Source: Planctomycetota bacterium
Lineage (GTDB): Bacteria > Planctomycetota > SZUA-567 > H5-PLA8
DNA length: 41,180 nucleotides
Direction of reading: 5' to 3'
Assembly (NCBI GenBank): GCA_026692735.1
Contig: JAPLOD010000687.1
Location: 1 to 41,180 of the forward strand
Under the pieces are notes generated by a model. The model had not been told where the DNA came from and searched no databases. It saw only the letters and a list, made by a program, of their open reading frames with translations. The position numbers and the translations under genes are program-made. Shown in pieces: positions 1 through 8,096 of this stretch; within the stretch, counting starts at the first letter, position 1, and each line of letters begins with the position of its first letter.

Positions 1-1
1 G

Positions 2-751
2 ACGGAAGCGGAAGCGGCGCTGGCCGTGCTGAACAGAAGCCTGGCCGCCGAGCCCGATTTCAGGGCGGCGCGCAGGGGAATCAAGGGCGTGCCGCAGGCC
101 CTCCTGTATCTCGACACGGGCGCGCTGGCCGTCGCGGCGTACGACCTACTGATCCCCGTCGCGCAGATCGCGGCACGGACGCCGCAGGTGGATGTGAGCT
201 CGCTGCCGACCTCCGACCTGCTGTTCCAGACCCTCGGGGGCACGGTCTTCGCGTTCAGCACCAATGCGGACGGCGTCGCCGCCGAAGGCTACTCGCCGGC
301 CGGCGGCATCTCCCTGCTGATGATGGCGCCCGTCGCATGGCAGGCCAACCGCATGGCGAACCGTGGAGGAGGAGGGCCAGGACCGCGCGCGGCCGGCAGA
401 CAGCAGCAGGTGGCGGAGGAACTCGGGCGCAGCCTGAGACTGTACGCACAGGAGAATGGCGGGAAGTACCCGGCGGCGCTGCAGGATATGCCGCCCAAGT
501 ACCTCGGCAACCTTGGGGACCTGGGCACTATCGTGTACCGGGGCAAGCAGGACGCTGCGAACAAGGTCCTGGCCCACAGTTCCGAGAAGCTGCCCGGCCC
601 CATCACGATCCTGACGCAGGACGGCACGGTGGCCCAGATCCGGCGTCCGCAGCTCGGCAAGGTCTTGCAGGAGGGCTTCAAAGGCGACGCGCTGCCGGGC
701 CCGCCGGCGAAAGGGGAGGCGGTGAAGCCGCCGCGCCCGCCGGAGTTCTAG
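2..751 (+). CDS. Hypothetical protein, 5'-truncated by the window edge
   Basis: The reading frame is already open at base 2 (TEAEAALAVLNRS...), so the first in-frame GTG at 26 is probably internal and only the C-terminal ~249 residues are seen. The N-terminal part is Ala/Leu-rich and contains PVAQIAARTPQVDVSSLPTSD. A short hydrophobic stretch follows (GGISLLMMAPVAWQ), then a Gly/Pro/Arg-rich linker, then a segment reading LRLYAQENGGKYPAALQDMPPKYL. That last motif resembles the NxGxYP region found in pseudopilin-like (type II secretion/DUF1559-type) proteins of planctomycetes. The tail is Pro/Lys-rich. I do not recognise the family. A secreted or envelope protein is an inference from composition. 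A dispersed repeat begins 10 bp after the stop. Confidence 0.55.
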   Translation, partial: TEAEAALAVLNRSLAAEPDFRAARRGIKGVPQALLYLDTGALAVAAYDLLIPVAQIAARTPQVDVSSLPTSDLLFQTLGGTVFAFSTNADGVAAEGYSPAGGISLLMMAPVAWQANRMANRGGGGPGPRAAGRQQQVAEELGRSLRLYAQENGGKYPAALQDMPPKYLGNLGDLGTIVYRGKQDAANKVLAHSSEKLPGPITILTQDGTVAQIRRPQLGKVLQEGFKGDALPGPPAKGEAVKPPRPPEF

Positions 752-760
752 CCCGCATTA

Positions 761-792
761 TTCACCGCGGAGACGCGGAGAGCGCAGAGAAC
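761..792. repeat. Dispersed intergenic word, TTCACCGCGGAGACGC type
   Basis: The segment opens with TTCACCGCGGAGACGCGGAG and continues as a CGGAGA/CGCAGAG-like run. A second copy, TTCACCGCAGAGACGCAGAG, lies at 26970-26992. Both copies lie in intergenic space beside a gene end. A more degraded relative (GCGCAGAGGCGCGCGGAGGA) is at 40286-40305. Confidence 0.6.
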
Positions 793-837
793 AGCAGGGA
801 AGTACATGGGAAACAGCCCTGTGTTCATCGGACTCGG

Positions 838-1884
838 TTACACCGCCTTCAGCTCGCGCAGGGCTGCCAGGACCTCCTCGGGCTCTATGAGTCGCAGGCA
901 GTCATAGTGACCATAACGGCACGTGCGCTTCAGGCACGGGCTGCAGGGGAGGTGCTTATGGATAACCCTTGTGCGGGCGCCGAGGGGGCCGGTGCGGTCT
1001 GCGCGCGTGCTGCCGAAGATGCCTACGGTCGGTATGCCCAGCGCGCCCGCCACGTGCATGGAACCGGAATCGTTGCCCGCGAAGCCCGCGCACAACGACA
1101 GCAGCGCCAGCGCTTCCCCCACTGACGTCTCGCCCGCCGCAACAACCGCTCCCGCCTGGGATGCGGCAATGACCTCTTCCGCCTTGCGGCGCTCATTGGG
1201 CGCGCCGACCAGAACGCATTCGGCGCCATGCCGTTCAGCCAGCAGATCAACCAGGCGGGCGAAGCTGCGGGCCGGCCACTCCTTCGCCGGGCCGAACGCC
1301 GCCGCCACGGCCAGGGCAATGAGCGGCCCGTCGGGGCGTTTCCGGCGCCGGGCGAGGAACGCGCGCATCCTCTTCCTGCTCGGCTCGTGCACGTCCGGCG
1401 CAAAGGCGTCCGGCGATCCGTGCACGCCGAGCGTTTCGCGCAGCATGTGCAGGTAGTAGTGGACCTGGTGCGTCTCCAGAATCTCCGAGGTCGGCCGCGT
1501 TTTGTCGGTCAGCAGCAGTCCGCGGGCGTCGCGCGCGTAACCGGCGCGGCGCGGGATGCGCGCGAGAAAGGGCCAGAGCGCGGCATCGAAGCTGTTCGGC
1601 AAGAGGACTGCGAGGCCGAACTTCCGGCCGCGCAGCTCCCGGGCGATGCGGCCGCGGTCGGCGAGGCCGTGGAGGAGCCCCTTGCGCACGCGGTAAGGGA
1701 TGATCTCGTTGATCCATGCGGCGCCGTCGAAGAAGCTGGCCAGTTCCTGTTTGATGAGCACGGCCAGGCGCGCTTCGGGAAACGCCGCGCGCACAGCGCG
1801 CAGCGCCGGCAGGCTCATGACAATGTCGCCAAGCCAGTTGGCCTCCTTCACCAGGACACGCGCAGGAACGGTTGACGAACTCAT
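838..1884 (-). CDS. waaF: ADP-heptose:LPS heptosyltransferase (GT9, WaaF-like)
   Basis: Glycosyltransferase family 9 protein of 348 residues that transfers heptose from ADP-heptose to the LPS inner core on the cytoplasmic face of the inner membrane. The N-terminus carries the family signature VKEANWLGDIVMSLPALRAV (residues 12-31). The C-terminal domain has GNDSGSMHVAGALGIPTVGI, the conserved donor-binding segment. It is followed by a Cys-rich tail (HLPCSPCLKRTCRYGHYDC) typical of heptosyltransferase II. I chose the ATG at 1884 because an upstream TTG would add 12 residues with no family similarity. It stands alone on the minus strand, divergent from the matrixin gene; the space between holds a long palindrome. 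It implies an LPS-bearing outer membrane. WaaC or another GT9 member is possible, so the symbol is provisional. Confidence 0.85.
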   Translation of the reverse strand: MSSSTVPARVLVKEANWLGDIVMSLPALRAVRAAFPEARLAVLIKQELASFFDGAAWINEIIPYRVRKGLLHGLADRGRIARELRGRKFGLAVLLPNSFDAALWPFLARIPRRAGYARDARGLLLTDKTRPTSEILETHQVHYYLHMLRETLGVHGSPDAFAPDVHEPSRKRMRAFLARRRKRPDGPLIALAVAAAFGPAKEWPARSFARLVDLLAERHGAECVLVGAPNERRKAEEVIAASQAGAVVAAGETSVGEALALLSLCAGFAGNDSGSMHVAGALGIPTVGIFGSTRADRTGPLGARTRVIHKHLPCSPCLKRTCRYGHYDCLRLIEPEEVLAALRELKAV

Positions 1885-1919
1885 CTCGGATGATGCTAGC
1901 CGCGCCCGGGGCGAATACA

Positions 1920-1941
1920 ACCGTCCGGCGCGCCGGACGGT
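1920..1941. promoter_or_regulatory. Perfect 22-bp palindrome between divergent genes
   Basis: The core half-sites are CCGTCCGGCG and CGCCGGACGG with no spacer, and one more A/T pair extends it to 22 bp. It lies 36 bp upstream of the heptosyltransferase ATG and about 150 bp upstream of the matrixin ATG. It could be an operator for a dimeric regulator or a hairpin. There is no T-run beside it, so an ordinary terminator is unlikely. The words CCGGACGG and CCGTCCGG recur in the terminator near 4380. Confidence 0.5.
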
Positions 1942-2092
1942 GTGTGAGACCGACCGGACTGCGACACCTCCACTTTTTACGGGAGGATTAGCTGCAACTG
2001 GTTAAGTTACCGAGAGTTGCGCGATTGTCCTCTAGCAGGCCCGCCATGTGCACCCTGTGCTCTCCATGAGGTGCGACGAGAGGAGAACCAGT

Positions 2093-3052
2093 ATGAGACC
2101 GCGTGCAAGCCTGCTGCCCATTGTTGTGACCAGCGTTACCGCCGCCAGCCTGCTCGTTTTCGTCCTGCCAAGACCAGCGGCGGGGTTTCAGCCCTTCATG
2201 GCGCCGACAAACGTTCCCTATGTCTGGGATTGTGGGGCCCTTCCCGGAGGTCACGTCGTGTGGAGCGTCGCGGGTGATGCCCCGCCAATGCTGCGCGATG
2301 CCATGCGGGCGTGCACGCAGGCATGGTCGGATGCAACCGGCGGCGCGCTGCAGTTCAGTGAAGGTCCTGGCGGAATCACGGCGACGTTCGACAGCACGGG
2401 CACCGACATCCCTGACCCGCTCTTCCTGGCCTACACCGCGTTCACCAGCAACGGGCAGTACAAGATAACCAACGCGACGATCATCGTGAATGCAGCGAAC
2501 TACACCTGGCTGCGTGGGCAGATCAAGGGCGTTGGCCCGGCGGTGAACGGCAAGCGGGAAGCCGATCTGGACGGCGTCGTCCTCCACGAACTGGGCCACG
2601 CGCTGGGTCTTGACCACGCGGACAGGAATCCCGCGGGCATCGTAGGCAGTATCGGCGTGAACGACCTCCCCACGATGTACTCCGTCATCTATCCCGGCGC
2701 GGAAACGCTGCATACCGATGACGAGGCCGGCATCCGCACCTTGTACACGGGCTCCTTCACCGTGGTTGAGCAGCCCGCAATCGCAGTATCCGCGTCGCCG
2801 GCAACGGGCAAGCGGCCACTCAAGTCGTACCTCACCCAACAGGGCGGCGACGACAATGCGACGTGGGATTTCGGGGACGGCACCCGCGGCAAGACAGGCG
2901 CGAGCATGAGCCATAGGTTCGCCGCGCCGGGAACCTACACGATCACCGTGACCTCGATTGGCAAAGTCGGGACGACCACGGTGCAAGTCGAGGGCCGCAG
3001 CAAGGTCAAGCCCAAGAAGCCCGGCAAACGCGCAGCGATGCCGGGCTCATAA
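2093..3052 (+). CDS. Secreted matrixin-type metalloprotease with C-terminal PKD domain
   Basis: The 319-residue protein starts at ATG 2093, which has a GAGGAGA ribosome site 7 bp upstream; earlier GTG/ATG codons lack one. A signal peptide (basic MRPR, hydrophobic run, RPAAG) leads to a catalytic domain. That domain contains the zinc-binding motif HELGHALGLDH (His165, His169, His175; Glu166 catalytic) and a downstream Met-turn in LPTMYSV. This is the HExxHxxGxxH pattern of matrixins (peptidase M10). Residues from about 240 to 305 form a PKD domain (ATWDFGDGTRGKTG... GTYTITVTS). The C-terminus is Lys/Pro-rich. An extracellular protease bound to a surface or polymer through the PKD module is an inference. 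No propeptide Cys-switch (PRCGxPD) is seen. It converges with the FG-GAP gene, with a gap of only 5 bp. Confidence 0.85.
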   Translation: MRPRASLLPIVVTSVTAASLLVFVLPRPAAGFQPFMAPTNVPYVWDCGALPGGHVVWSVAGDAPPMLRDAMRACTQAWSDATGGALQFSEGPGGITATFDSTGTDIPDPLFLAYTAFTSNGQYKITNATIIVNAANYTWLRGQIKGVGPAVNGKREADLDGVVLHELGHALGLDHADRNPAGIVGSIGVNDLPTMYSVIYPGAETLHTDDEAGIRTLYTGSFTVVEQPAIAVSASPATGKRPLKSYLTQQGGDDNATWDFGDGTRGKTGASMSHRFAAPGTYTITVTSIGKVGTTTVQVEGRSKVKPKKPGKRAAMPGS

Positions 3053-3057
3053 TGCAG

Positions 3058-4305
3058 CTAGGGTTTGAGCAGCTTGGGCTGAGCCTTCTCCCACTCTTCC
3101 TGGCTCACCTTCTGCGTCTTGTGGATGAAGACGAAGCAGCCGCGCTTGTTGCCAACCACCACGTCCGGCAGACCGTCGCCGTTCACGTCGCCCGTGACGA
3201 CCTGGGTGCCGACGCCGGAGTCGTTGTCTATCAGGTACGGGACGAACTCCACGCCATCCTTGGAGCGGACGGTGCGGAACCAGTAGAGCACGGCCGGCGC
3301 CTGCGACTCCGGATCGCCCTGGGGGCCGTGCGCCCAATGGCGCTTGCCGACGACGAAGTCCTTGACGCCGTCGCCATCCATGTCCACGAGGTCAAGGGCG
3401 TGGGGCTGCGAAAACTTCACGCCGTACTTGTTCTCTTCCGGCTTGCTGCCCATGATCAGGTGCTTCTTGAACGTGATCTGGTTGTCCGCCTTTACCTGCT
3501 CGAACCAGGCCAGGCCGTACTGGTGCGCGGAGAGGCTGGTGATCACGTCGTTCAGGCCGTCGCCGTTGACGTCGTAGACCAGGATCTGCGCGCCGCTCCC
3601 GAAGTCCTGGGGATGCTTGACCCACATGGCGGCGGGGTCGGCCTGCTGTTCCCACCAGGCTTTCTCCTCCCCCTCAAGCATGTCCATCTTGCCGTCGCCG
3701 TTGACGTCTCCCCACCCCAGGCCGTGCGAATACTTGTGCCACTTCCCCTTGGCAGAGACGGCGTGGAACTTCCAGGGCTTCGCCGCGTCGGCCCAATCGG
3801 CCGCGGCCCAGCCCAACTGGCCGGCGAACGTGCAGATGAGTTCCGGCTTGCCGTCGCCGTTGATGTCGCCGAAGCCCGGGGATTCACTGTCAACGACGTC
3901 GAAAATCTTGTGCTTCACCCACATGCCATCCTTGCCCTTGGGGTTCTCATACCAGTAGCCGGGCAAGCCAGGCATGCCGACGACCAGAATGTCGGGGTAC
4001 TTGTCGCCGTTGAAGTCATAGACCCAGGTGAAGAAGTTCTCCGAGTAGTTCTCCTTTTTCAGGGGCTTGGCGGGGTAGTACTCGTGCTTGACCTTGAAGT
4101 CGGGGCCTTCGTACCAGTATGGCCCGGCCACGATGTCCATCTTGCCGTCCTGGTTGAAGTCGCCGTAGTTGGCGCCTTCGCAGAAAAACTGCTCAGTGAG
4201 GACGATCTTCTCGAAGGTATGCAGGACCATCTCGCCCGCCAGAGCAGCGCCCAGCGGCAGGCAGAGCAGTGCCAGAACGGCAACGAACCGAATGCGGCTG
4301 ACCAT
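3058..4305 (-). CDS. Secreted FG-GAP/VCBS repeat protein
   Basis: The 415-residue protein has a clear signal peptide (MVSRIRFVAVLALLCLPLG to ALAG) and an AAGGGGAA ribosome site upstream of the ATG. It carries at least seven calcium-binding blade motifs of the FG-GAP/VCBS type: DFNQDGKMD, DFNGDKYPD, DINGDGKPE, DVNGDGKMD, DVNGDGLND, DMDGDGVKD and DVNGDGLPD. This predicts a seven-bladed beta-propeller resembling integrin alpha chains. Such proteins are abundant in planctomycetes and related phyla and are thought to mediate extracellular recognition. No enzymatic motif is seen. The porin gene lies upstream on the same strand but is separated from it by a strong terminator, so this gene needs its own promoter. 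Confidence 0.85.
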   Translation of the reverse strand: MVSRIRFVAVLALLCLPLGAALAGEMVLHTFEKIVLTEQFFCEGANYGDFNQDGKMDIVAGPYWYEGPDFKVKHEYYPAKPLKKENYSENFFTWVYDFNGDKYPDILVVGMPGLPGYWYENPKGKDGMWVKHKIFDVVDSESPGFGDINGDGKPELICTFAGQLGWAAADWADAAKPWKFHAVSAKGKWHKYSHGLGWGDVNGDGKMDMLEGEEKAWWEQQADPAAMWVKHPQDFGSGAQILVYDVNGDGLNDVITSLSAHQYGLAWFEQVKADNQITFKKHLIMGSKPEENKYGVKFSQPHALDLVDMDGDGVKDFVVGKRHWAHGPQGDPESQAPAVLYWFRTVRSKDGVEFVPYLIDNDSGVGTQVVTGDVNGDGLPDVVVGNKRGCFVFIHKTQKVSQEEWEKAQPKLLKP

Positions 4306-4357
4306 GGGATTCCCCTTTTCGCAAAACCGACCTCACGCTTCGTATACACCAGCGTGC

Positions 4358-4394
4358 AAAAAAAAACCGGACGGTCGCGGGCCCGTCCGGTTTC
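4358..4394 (-). terminator. Rho-independent terminator of the porin gene
   Basis: Read on the minus strand, an AAACCGGACGG / CCGTCCGGTTT stem with an 8-base loop is followed by a run of nine T residues (A residues at 4358-4366 on the plus strand). It lies about 50 bp after the porin stop at 4443 and before the FG-GAP gene start. It is the best intrinsic terminator in the window. Confidence 0.85.
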
Positions 4395-4442
4395 TTCTGT
4401 GTTAGCCGGGCACGTACTACGGCGCCCGGGGCAGGTCAGACT

Positions 4443-6041
4443 TTAGAACGCAACCTGGAAGTTGAGCATGAAGTTGTCGTTCCGGACTTCGCGGAACCCG
4501 TAGGATTCCTGGAGACGAGTGCCTTCTGGCTCATTCACGATGTTGTAGTTCGCCTGGATCTTGGCGTTGTGGCCCTTGATGTAGTAGTTGATGCCGGCCG
4601 TCAAGATCTTGGTCTGGAAGATGTCGGTCCGGCTATTGAGGTTCTGGTCGGCAACCAGGACGTTGCCCAAAGCCTGATACCGGAACGCGAATTCCCAAGG
4701 CTTCAGCCAGCTCGGGCAGCTATCCGCAAAGATGCTGTCGCTGAGCTTGTAGCCAGTCGCGATGTACCAGCCCATGGTGTGGATCGGCGTGCCATTGCTC
4801 TGCGCCAGACCAGTGCCATCGCCGGTATTCCCAATCTCCGTCCCGCCATTGGCCAGGATGTCAACCACCGTACCCGGAGCATTCCGATCCTTCATGTACA
4901 TCCACTCGCCCCGAATCCACCAGCCCTTGACCGGGCCGCCCGGCATATAGCTGCCGTACGCGACATGCTTCATGGCAGCGGTTTCGCAGCGGTTCAGGCC
5001 GTTGAGCGGGGTGGCAATCGGATCGCGTCCACCAGACTCGCCGTGCTTCCCACCGATGAAGGAGTAACCCAGCTCGATGCTGCCCCACGTCTCGTTCTTC
5101 CACAGCGGGCGCACCATGACGGCAGCCAGGAAATCCTTATAGTCGTTGTCGTCGGACCGGTTCTGAGCCTGCCCGGCCGAGCCGAAGTAGTTGCCAGCGC
5201 CATCGAAGGCGCCGAGCCAGTACTGCAGCCTGTCATCCCACCAGAACCCGTGAGCCGTGATGCCCAGATCGCGCGAATCGTTGATCTGGCCAATCAGGGA
5301 GCGCTCAACGAAATCAAGCTCCGCGCTATCCCGCGGGCCTTCCTCACCGAGCTGCGGCTTGTACTGGCCGATCAGGAAGTCGTGATGTGGGACAACGCCG
5401 TGGTACTTGATGTACGCATCCTGCAGCAAGCGCGGCACTGCGCCAGAGCCCGTCTGCACCCCGCTGACCGCCGCCGTGCTGCCAAGGCTCGGACCATTGA
5501 CGGCGTCGTATTCGGGAGCCACGTCGTTGTAGCGCTTGAAGACCGTCCCCCCGCTGCCCTTGTTGTCCGGCATGCTCGGGAAGCTGGTCGCTTCGCGGGC
5601 GGGGTCAATCTTCACCACCGCGGTCACGTTCTCGTGGATGTCCATCGTGAACTTGATCTCGGTGCGGCGGATCCGGAAGCTGTCATTGTCGCTCGCCTCG
5701 TTGGTGTCAACAATGCCAGTCCCGTTGAGCTGGTCGAACATCCCCTTGTTGTCGTTCTGGATGCTGTAGTACCACACCTGCACCAAGCCGCTAATGGTCA
5801 GCTTGCCGTTCTTGGTCGTGACGGTGGCGTTCGGGCCGTACTTCCCCCTTACGGCCTCATCCACGGGAGACTTCGGCATCGCCGCGGACGAACTCGACAA
5901 CTGCTTGCGCAGTTGCTCGATGTCTTTCTTCAGCGCGTCAATCTCGGCCTGCGTCGCCTCCCCAGCCAGGACTGAACTGGGAACAACCATCACCAAGGCG
6001 GCTATGAGCGCTGCCAGGAATCCTCGGATGCGAACCATCAT
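4443..6041 (-). CDS. Outer-membrane porin, OprO/OprP (phosphate-selective porin) type
   Basis: The 532-residue protein starts at the ATG pair at 6041/6038, immediately after GGGGAGGGA. It has a signal peptide (MMVRIRGFLAALIAALVMVV to SSVLAG) and a short coiled coil (IDALKKDIEQLRKQLSS). A long beta-strand-rich region begins at LTISGLVQVWYYS and contains DSFRIRRTEIKFTMDI, typical of the porin O/P family. The last residues, NFMLNFQVAF, end in Phe, the usual BAM-recognition signature of outer-membrane barrels. An N-terminal coiled coil before the barrel recalls porins that bind peptidoglycan. It probably passes anions or small solutes; substrate choice cannot be read. It has its own sigma70-like promoter and a strong terminator, so it is likely monocistronic and well expressed. 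Confidence 0.85.
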   Translation of the reverse strand: MMVRIRGFLAALIAALVMVVPSSVLAGEATQAEIDALKKDIEQLRKQLSSSSAAMPKSPVDEAVRGKYGPNATVTTKNGKLTISGLVQVWYYSIQNDNKGMFDQLNGTGIVDTNEASDNDSFRIRRTEIKFTMDIHENVTAVVKIDPAREATSFPSMPDNKGSGGTVFKRYNDVAPEYDAVNGPSLGSTAAVSGVQTGSGAVPRLLQDAYIKYHGVVPHHDFLIGQYKPQLGEEGPRDSAELDFVERSLIGQINDSRDLGITAHGFWWDDRLQYWLGAFDGAGNYFGSAGQAQNRSDDNDYKDFLAAVMVRPLWKNETWGSIELGYSFIGGKHGESGGRDPIATPLNGLNRCETAAMKHVAYGSYMPGGPVKGWWIRGEWMYMKDRNAPGTVVDILANGGTEIGNTGDGTGLAQSNGTPIHTMGWYIATGYKLSDSIFADSCPSWLKPWEFAFRYQALGNVLVADQNLNSRTDIFQTKILTAGINYYIKGHNAKIQANYNIVNEPEGTRLQESYGFREVRNDNFMLNFQVAF

Positions 6042-6190
6042 TCCCTCCCCGTGCGTTCTCAACCCTCCCAGGCTCCCACAACGGCCCGCGCCGCTGATTG
6101 GCCTGAGAACTCTGGACAAAATCACAAAACCCCGACCGCCCTCCTTTACTTGAGCACAGCCAGCCGGTACTGCTTTTGACGGTGCAGGGA

Positions 6191-6218
6191 TTTTTAACAG
6201 GGATGCCCAAACTGTCAA
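6191..6218 (-). promoter_or_regulatory. Sigma70-like promoter of the porin gene
   Basis: On the minus strand a perfect -35 TTGACA (6218-6213) is followed after 16 bp by TAAAAA (6196-6191), a 4/6 match to the -10 box. It lies about 150 bp upstream of the porin ATG. The flanks are strikingly AT-rich for this genome (A/T tracts at 6228-6270), resembling an UP element. No other promoter in the window is this clear. Confidence 0.6.
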
Positions 6219-6461
6219 GTACCCAAAGTGAAAAATCTTCAAAAAATCCCCAAAAAAATCAGGGGGCCTGCCGGGTAGTGCACCCCCTACTGGAGGGGCG
6301 GGCGGGCCCCACGGCCCCCTTACGGACTGAACGCAGGGGCGGAAAGGACCGATAATACGCTCGCAGGCAAGCCGAGAGCGTGCCAAGGTGGCGCCGGGGC
6401 GTTCCGCCCTGGGCGGTCCTGCTATTGTCCCCAAGCGTACCCGAAAGCCGCAACACAGCGG

Positions 6462-6496
6462 TCCTGCGAAGGCCGGCATGCCGGGATTCCCGGCGG
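6462..6496. repeat. Palindromic intergenic word abutting the CNNM gene stop
   Basis: The minus strand reads GCCGGGAATCCCGGC, then ATGCCGGCCTTCGCAGGA: a short perfect hairpin followed by the word that translates as PAFAG in many proteobacterial dispersed repeats. Only one copy is in the window, so repeat status rests on recollection of that family. It directly touches the TGA at 6499-6497, like the other cassettes here. Confidence 0.4.
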
Positions 6497-7993
6497 TCAC
6501 GACCCGGCTCCACCGGAGGCCGGCGGCGGTTGGTCGCCGCGCTGTCCGGTTTCGTGCACTGCGCCCCGTTCCGCGCCAAAGGCGGAGCCGCCGGCCGGCT
6601 TGGCCGCCCCCGCGGCTGGTGGAGCGACCGGCGGGTCGGGGGCCGGCGTTTTCCCCTCCGGGGTGCTCGTAGCGGTGACAGAGGTTTCGCGCCGCACGGA
6701 GATCCTGCGCAGGCGCCGCCCGTCCCGCTTGGTCACCTTGAAGACCAGGCCGCCGTGCCGTACGACGTCCCCCTCGCGCGGCACGCGGCCGGCCACTCCC
6801 AGGACCAGGCCTGCCACGGTTTCGAAGGTGCCTTCCGGCATAAGGTAGTCGGCGTACACCTCGCGGAAGCGGTCCAGTGAGACCTTGCCATCGAATGCCA
6901 CGGACCCGTCCGGCGTGTGCTCGACCTGCGCCGGCTCGTAATCGTACTCGTCCTGGATCTCGCCCACGATCTCCTCGACGATGTCCTCCATCGTCACCAG
7001 GCCGGCGGTGTCGCCGAACTCATCCACGACGATGGCCATGTGCATGCGGTTCCTTTGCAGTTCATGCAGGAGTGCCGCCACGCCCTTGCTTTCGGGCACG
7101 TACACCGCCTCACGCAACAGGTCCACCAGCTTGATCAGCTTGGGGTCCTGCAGCGTGTAGATCAGGTCCTTCATGTAGACGATGCCTTTGATGTTGTTCA
7201 ACGAGCCGTCGTAGACGGGCAAGCGTGAATAGCCCTGCCGGAAGGCAGCCTGCATCTGTTCCGCGTCGGCGCGCAGGTCGAGCGCGACGATGTCGGGCCG
7301 GGGGATCATGATCTGGCGCACGGTCTTGCTGTAGAACTTGAAGACCTGCTGCAGCATGCGCTGTTCTTCCTCGCTCAGCAGCCCCGCTTTCCGGCTCTCG
7401 GCCACCAGCATGAGCAGTTCCTCTTCGGACAGCGCGCCGGCGTGAGGCAGCGCCGGCTTGAGGCCGAAGAGGCGGGCGGCCTTCATGGTGGCCGTGTTCA
7501 GCAGCCAGACCGCGGGCCAGAAAACCTTCATGAACCAGCGCATCGGCCGGACCAGGTACAGCGCGGATTTCTCGGGGAACTGCAGGGCCACGACTTTCGG
7601 CAATTGTTCGCCGGCCACCACGTGCGCAAAGGTCAACAGGAACAGCGCCATGACGACGGCGACGATGGCCACGGCATGCACGAAGGCCTCGGGCGGCGCC
7701 GAGGGGCCGAGGCGCCGCAGCACGCGCTCGATACCGTGGGCGAAGAACGGCTCGGCGATCGCGCCCAGCGCCAGGCTTGCCGCCGTTATCCCCACCTGGG
7801 CGGCGGAGATGTAATCGTTGATGTGGTCAATGGCTTCCCTGACGATCTTGGCGCTGGCGTTGCCCTGGGATACCAACTCCTCCATGCGCGTGCGCCGGAC
7901 GCGCACCAGGGCGAACTCCGCCGCCACGAAGAGCGCGTTGGCCAGGATCAGAAAGGCGATGGCCAGAAGGTTGAGTGTGATGTCATCAGTCAT
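6497..7993 (-). CDS. CNNM/CorC-HlyC family membrane protein (DUF21 + CBS pair)
   Basis: The 498-residue protein has the full order of the family. A DUF21/CNNM transmembrane domain occupies residues 1 to about 190, starting with a membrane segment LLAIAFLILANALFVAAEFA. Two CBS domains follow (about 205-330, with VYDGSLNNIKGIVYMKDLI and IVVDEFGDTAGLVTMEDIVE). A CorC_HlyC transporter-associated domain comes next (about 345-430, GTFETVAGLVLGVAGRVPREGD). The motif GEQLPK corresponds to the conserved GE-x-x-PK of CNNM proteins. Members act in Mg2+/Co2+ transport or efflux in the inner membrane; older annotations call them hemolysins. The last ~65 residues are a Pro/Ala/Gly-rich tail without family similarity. 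A heptamer repeat begins about 8 bp upstream of the ATG, and no good ribosome site is visible there. Confidence 0.9.
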   Translation of the reverse strand: MTDDITLNLLAIAFLILANALFVAAEFALVRVRRTRMEELVSQGNASAKIVREAIDHINDYISAAQVGITAASLALGAIAEPFFAHGIERVLRRLGPSAPPEAFVHAVAIVAVVMALFLLTFAHVVAGEQLPKVVALQFPEKSALYLVRPMRWFMKVFWPAVWLLNTATMKAARLFGLKPALPHAGALSEEELLMLVAESRKAGLLSEEEQRMLQQVFKFYSKTVRQIMIPRPDIVALDLRADAEQMQAAFRQGYSRLPVYDGSLNNIKGIVYMKDLIYTLQDPKLIKLVDLLREAVYVPESKGVAALLHELQRNRMHMAIVVDEFGDTAGLVTMEDIVEEIVGEIQDEYDYEPAQVEHTPDGSVAFDGKVSLDRFREVYADYLMPEGTFETVAGLVLGVAGRVPREGDVVRHGGLVFKVTKRDGRRLRRISVRRETSVTATSTPEGKTPAPDPPVAPPAAGAAKPAGGSAFGAERGAVHETGQRGDQPPPASGGAGS

Positions 7994-8001
7994 TTGCCAC
8001 G

Positions 8002-8022
8002 TGTCGTCTGTCAGTTGTCAGT
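8002..8022. repeat. Heptamer array A, TGTCAGT units
   Basis: There are three 7-bp units: TGTCGTC, TGTCAGT, TGTCAGT. It lies just upstream of the CNNM start codon. This is the same unit, in another phase, as array G at 30814-30848 (TTGTCAG). Confidence 0.7.
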
Positions 8023-8096
8023 GCTTTTCCGGCGTTTGTCAATGCCGTAAAACGCGAAACGCGGAATATGGAGGGTGCCATGGCGCCCTGTCCGCC

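Larger units (their letters stand above)
6042..6496. other. 455-bp intergenic region before the porin gene
   Basis: It holds the porin promoter with an AT-rich upstream block (6190-6270), a leader of roughly 140 bases, a GC-rich stretch with no supported coding frame on either strand, and a palindromic word beside the CNNM stop codon. An open frame continues upstream from the porin, but its codons lack a ribosome site and would bury the signal peptide. Confidence 0.6.

Noticed and set aside
6042-6500. Extension of the porin frame upstream to 6500
   Set aside because: It would bury an excellent signal peptide and ribosome site and run over the promoter; the extra sequence has no family similarity.
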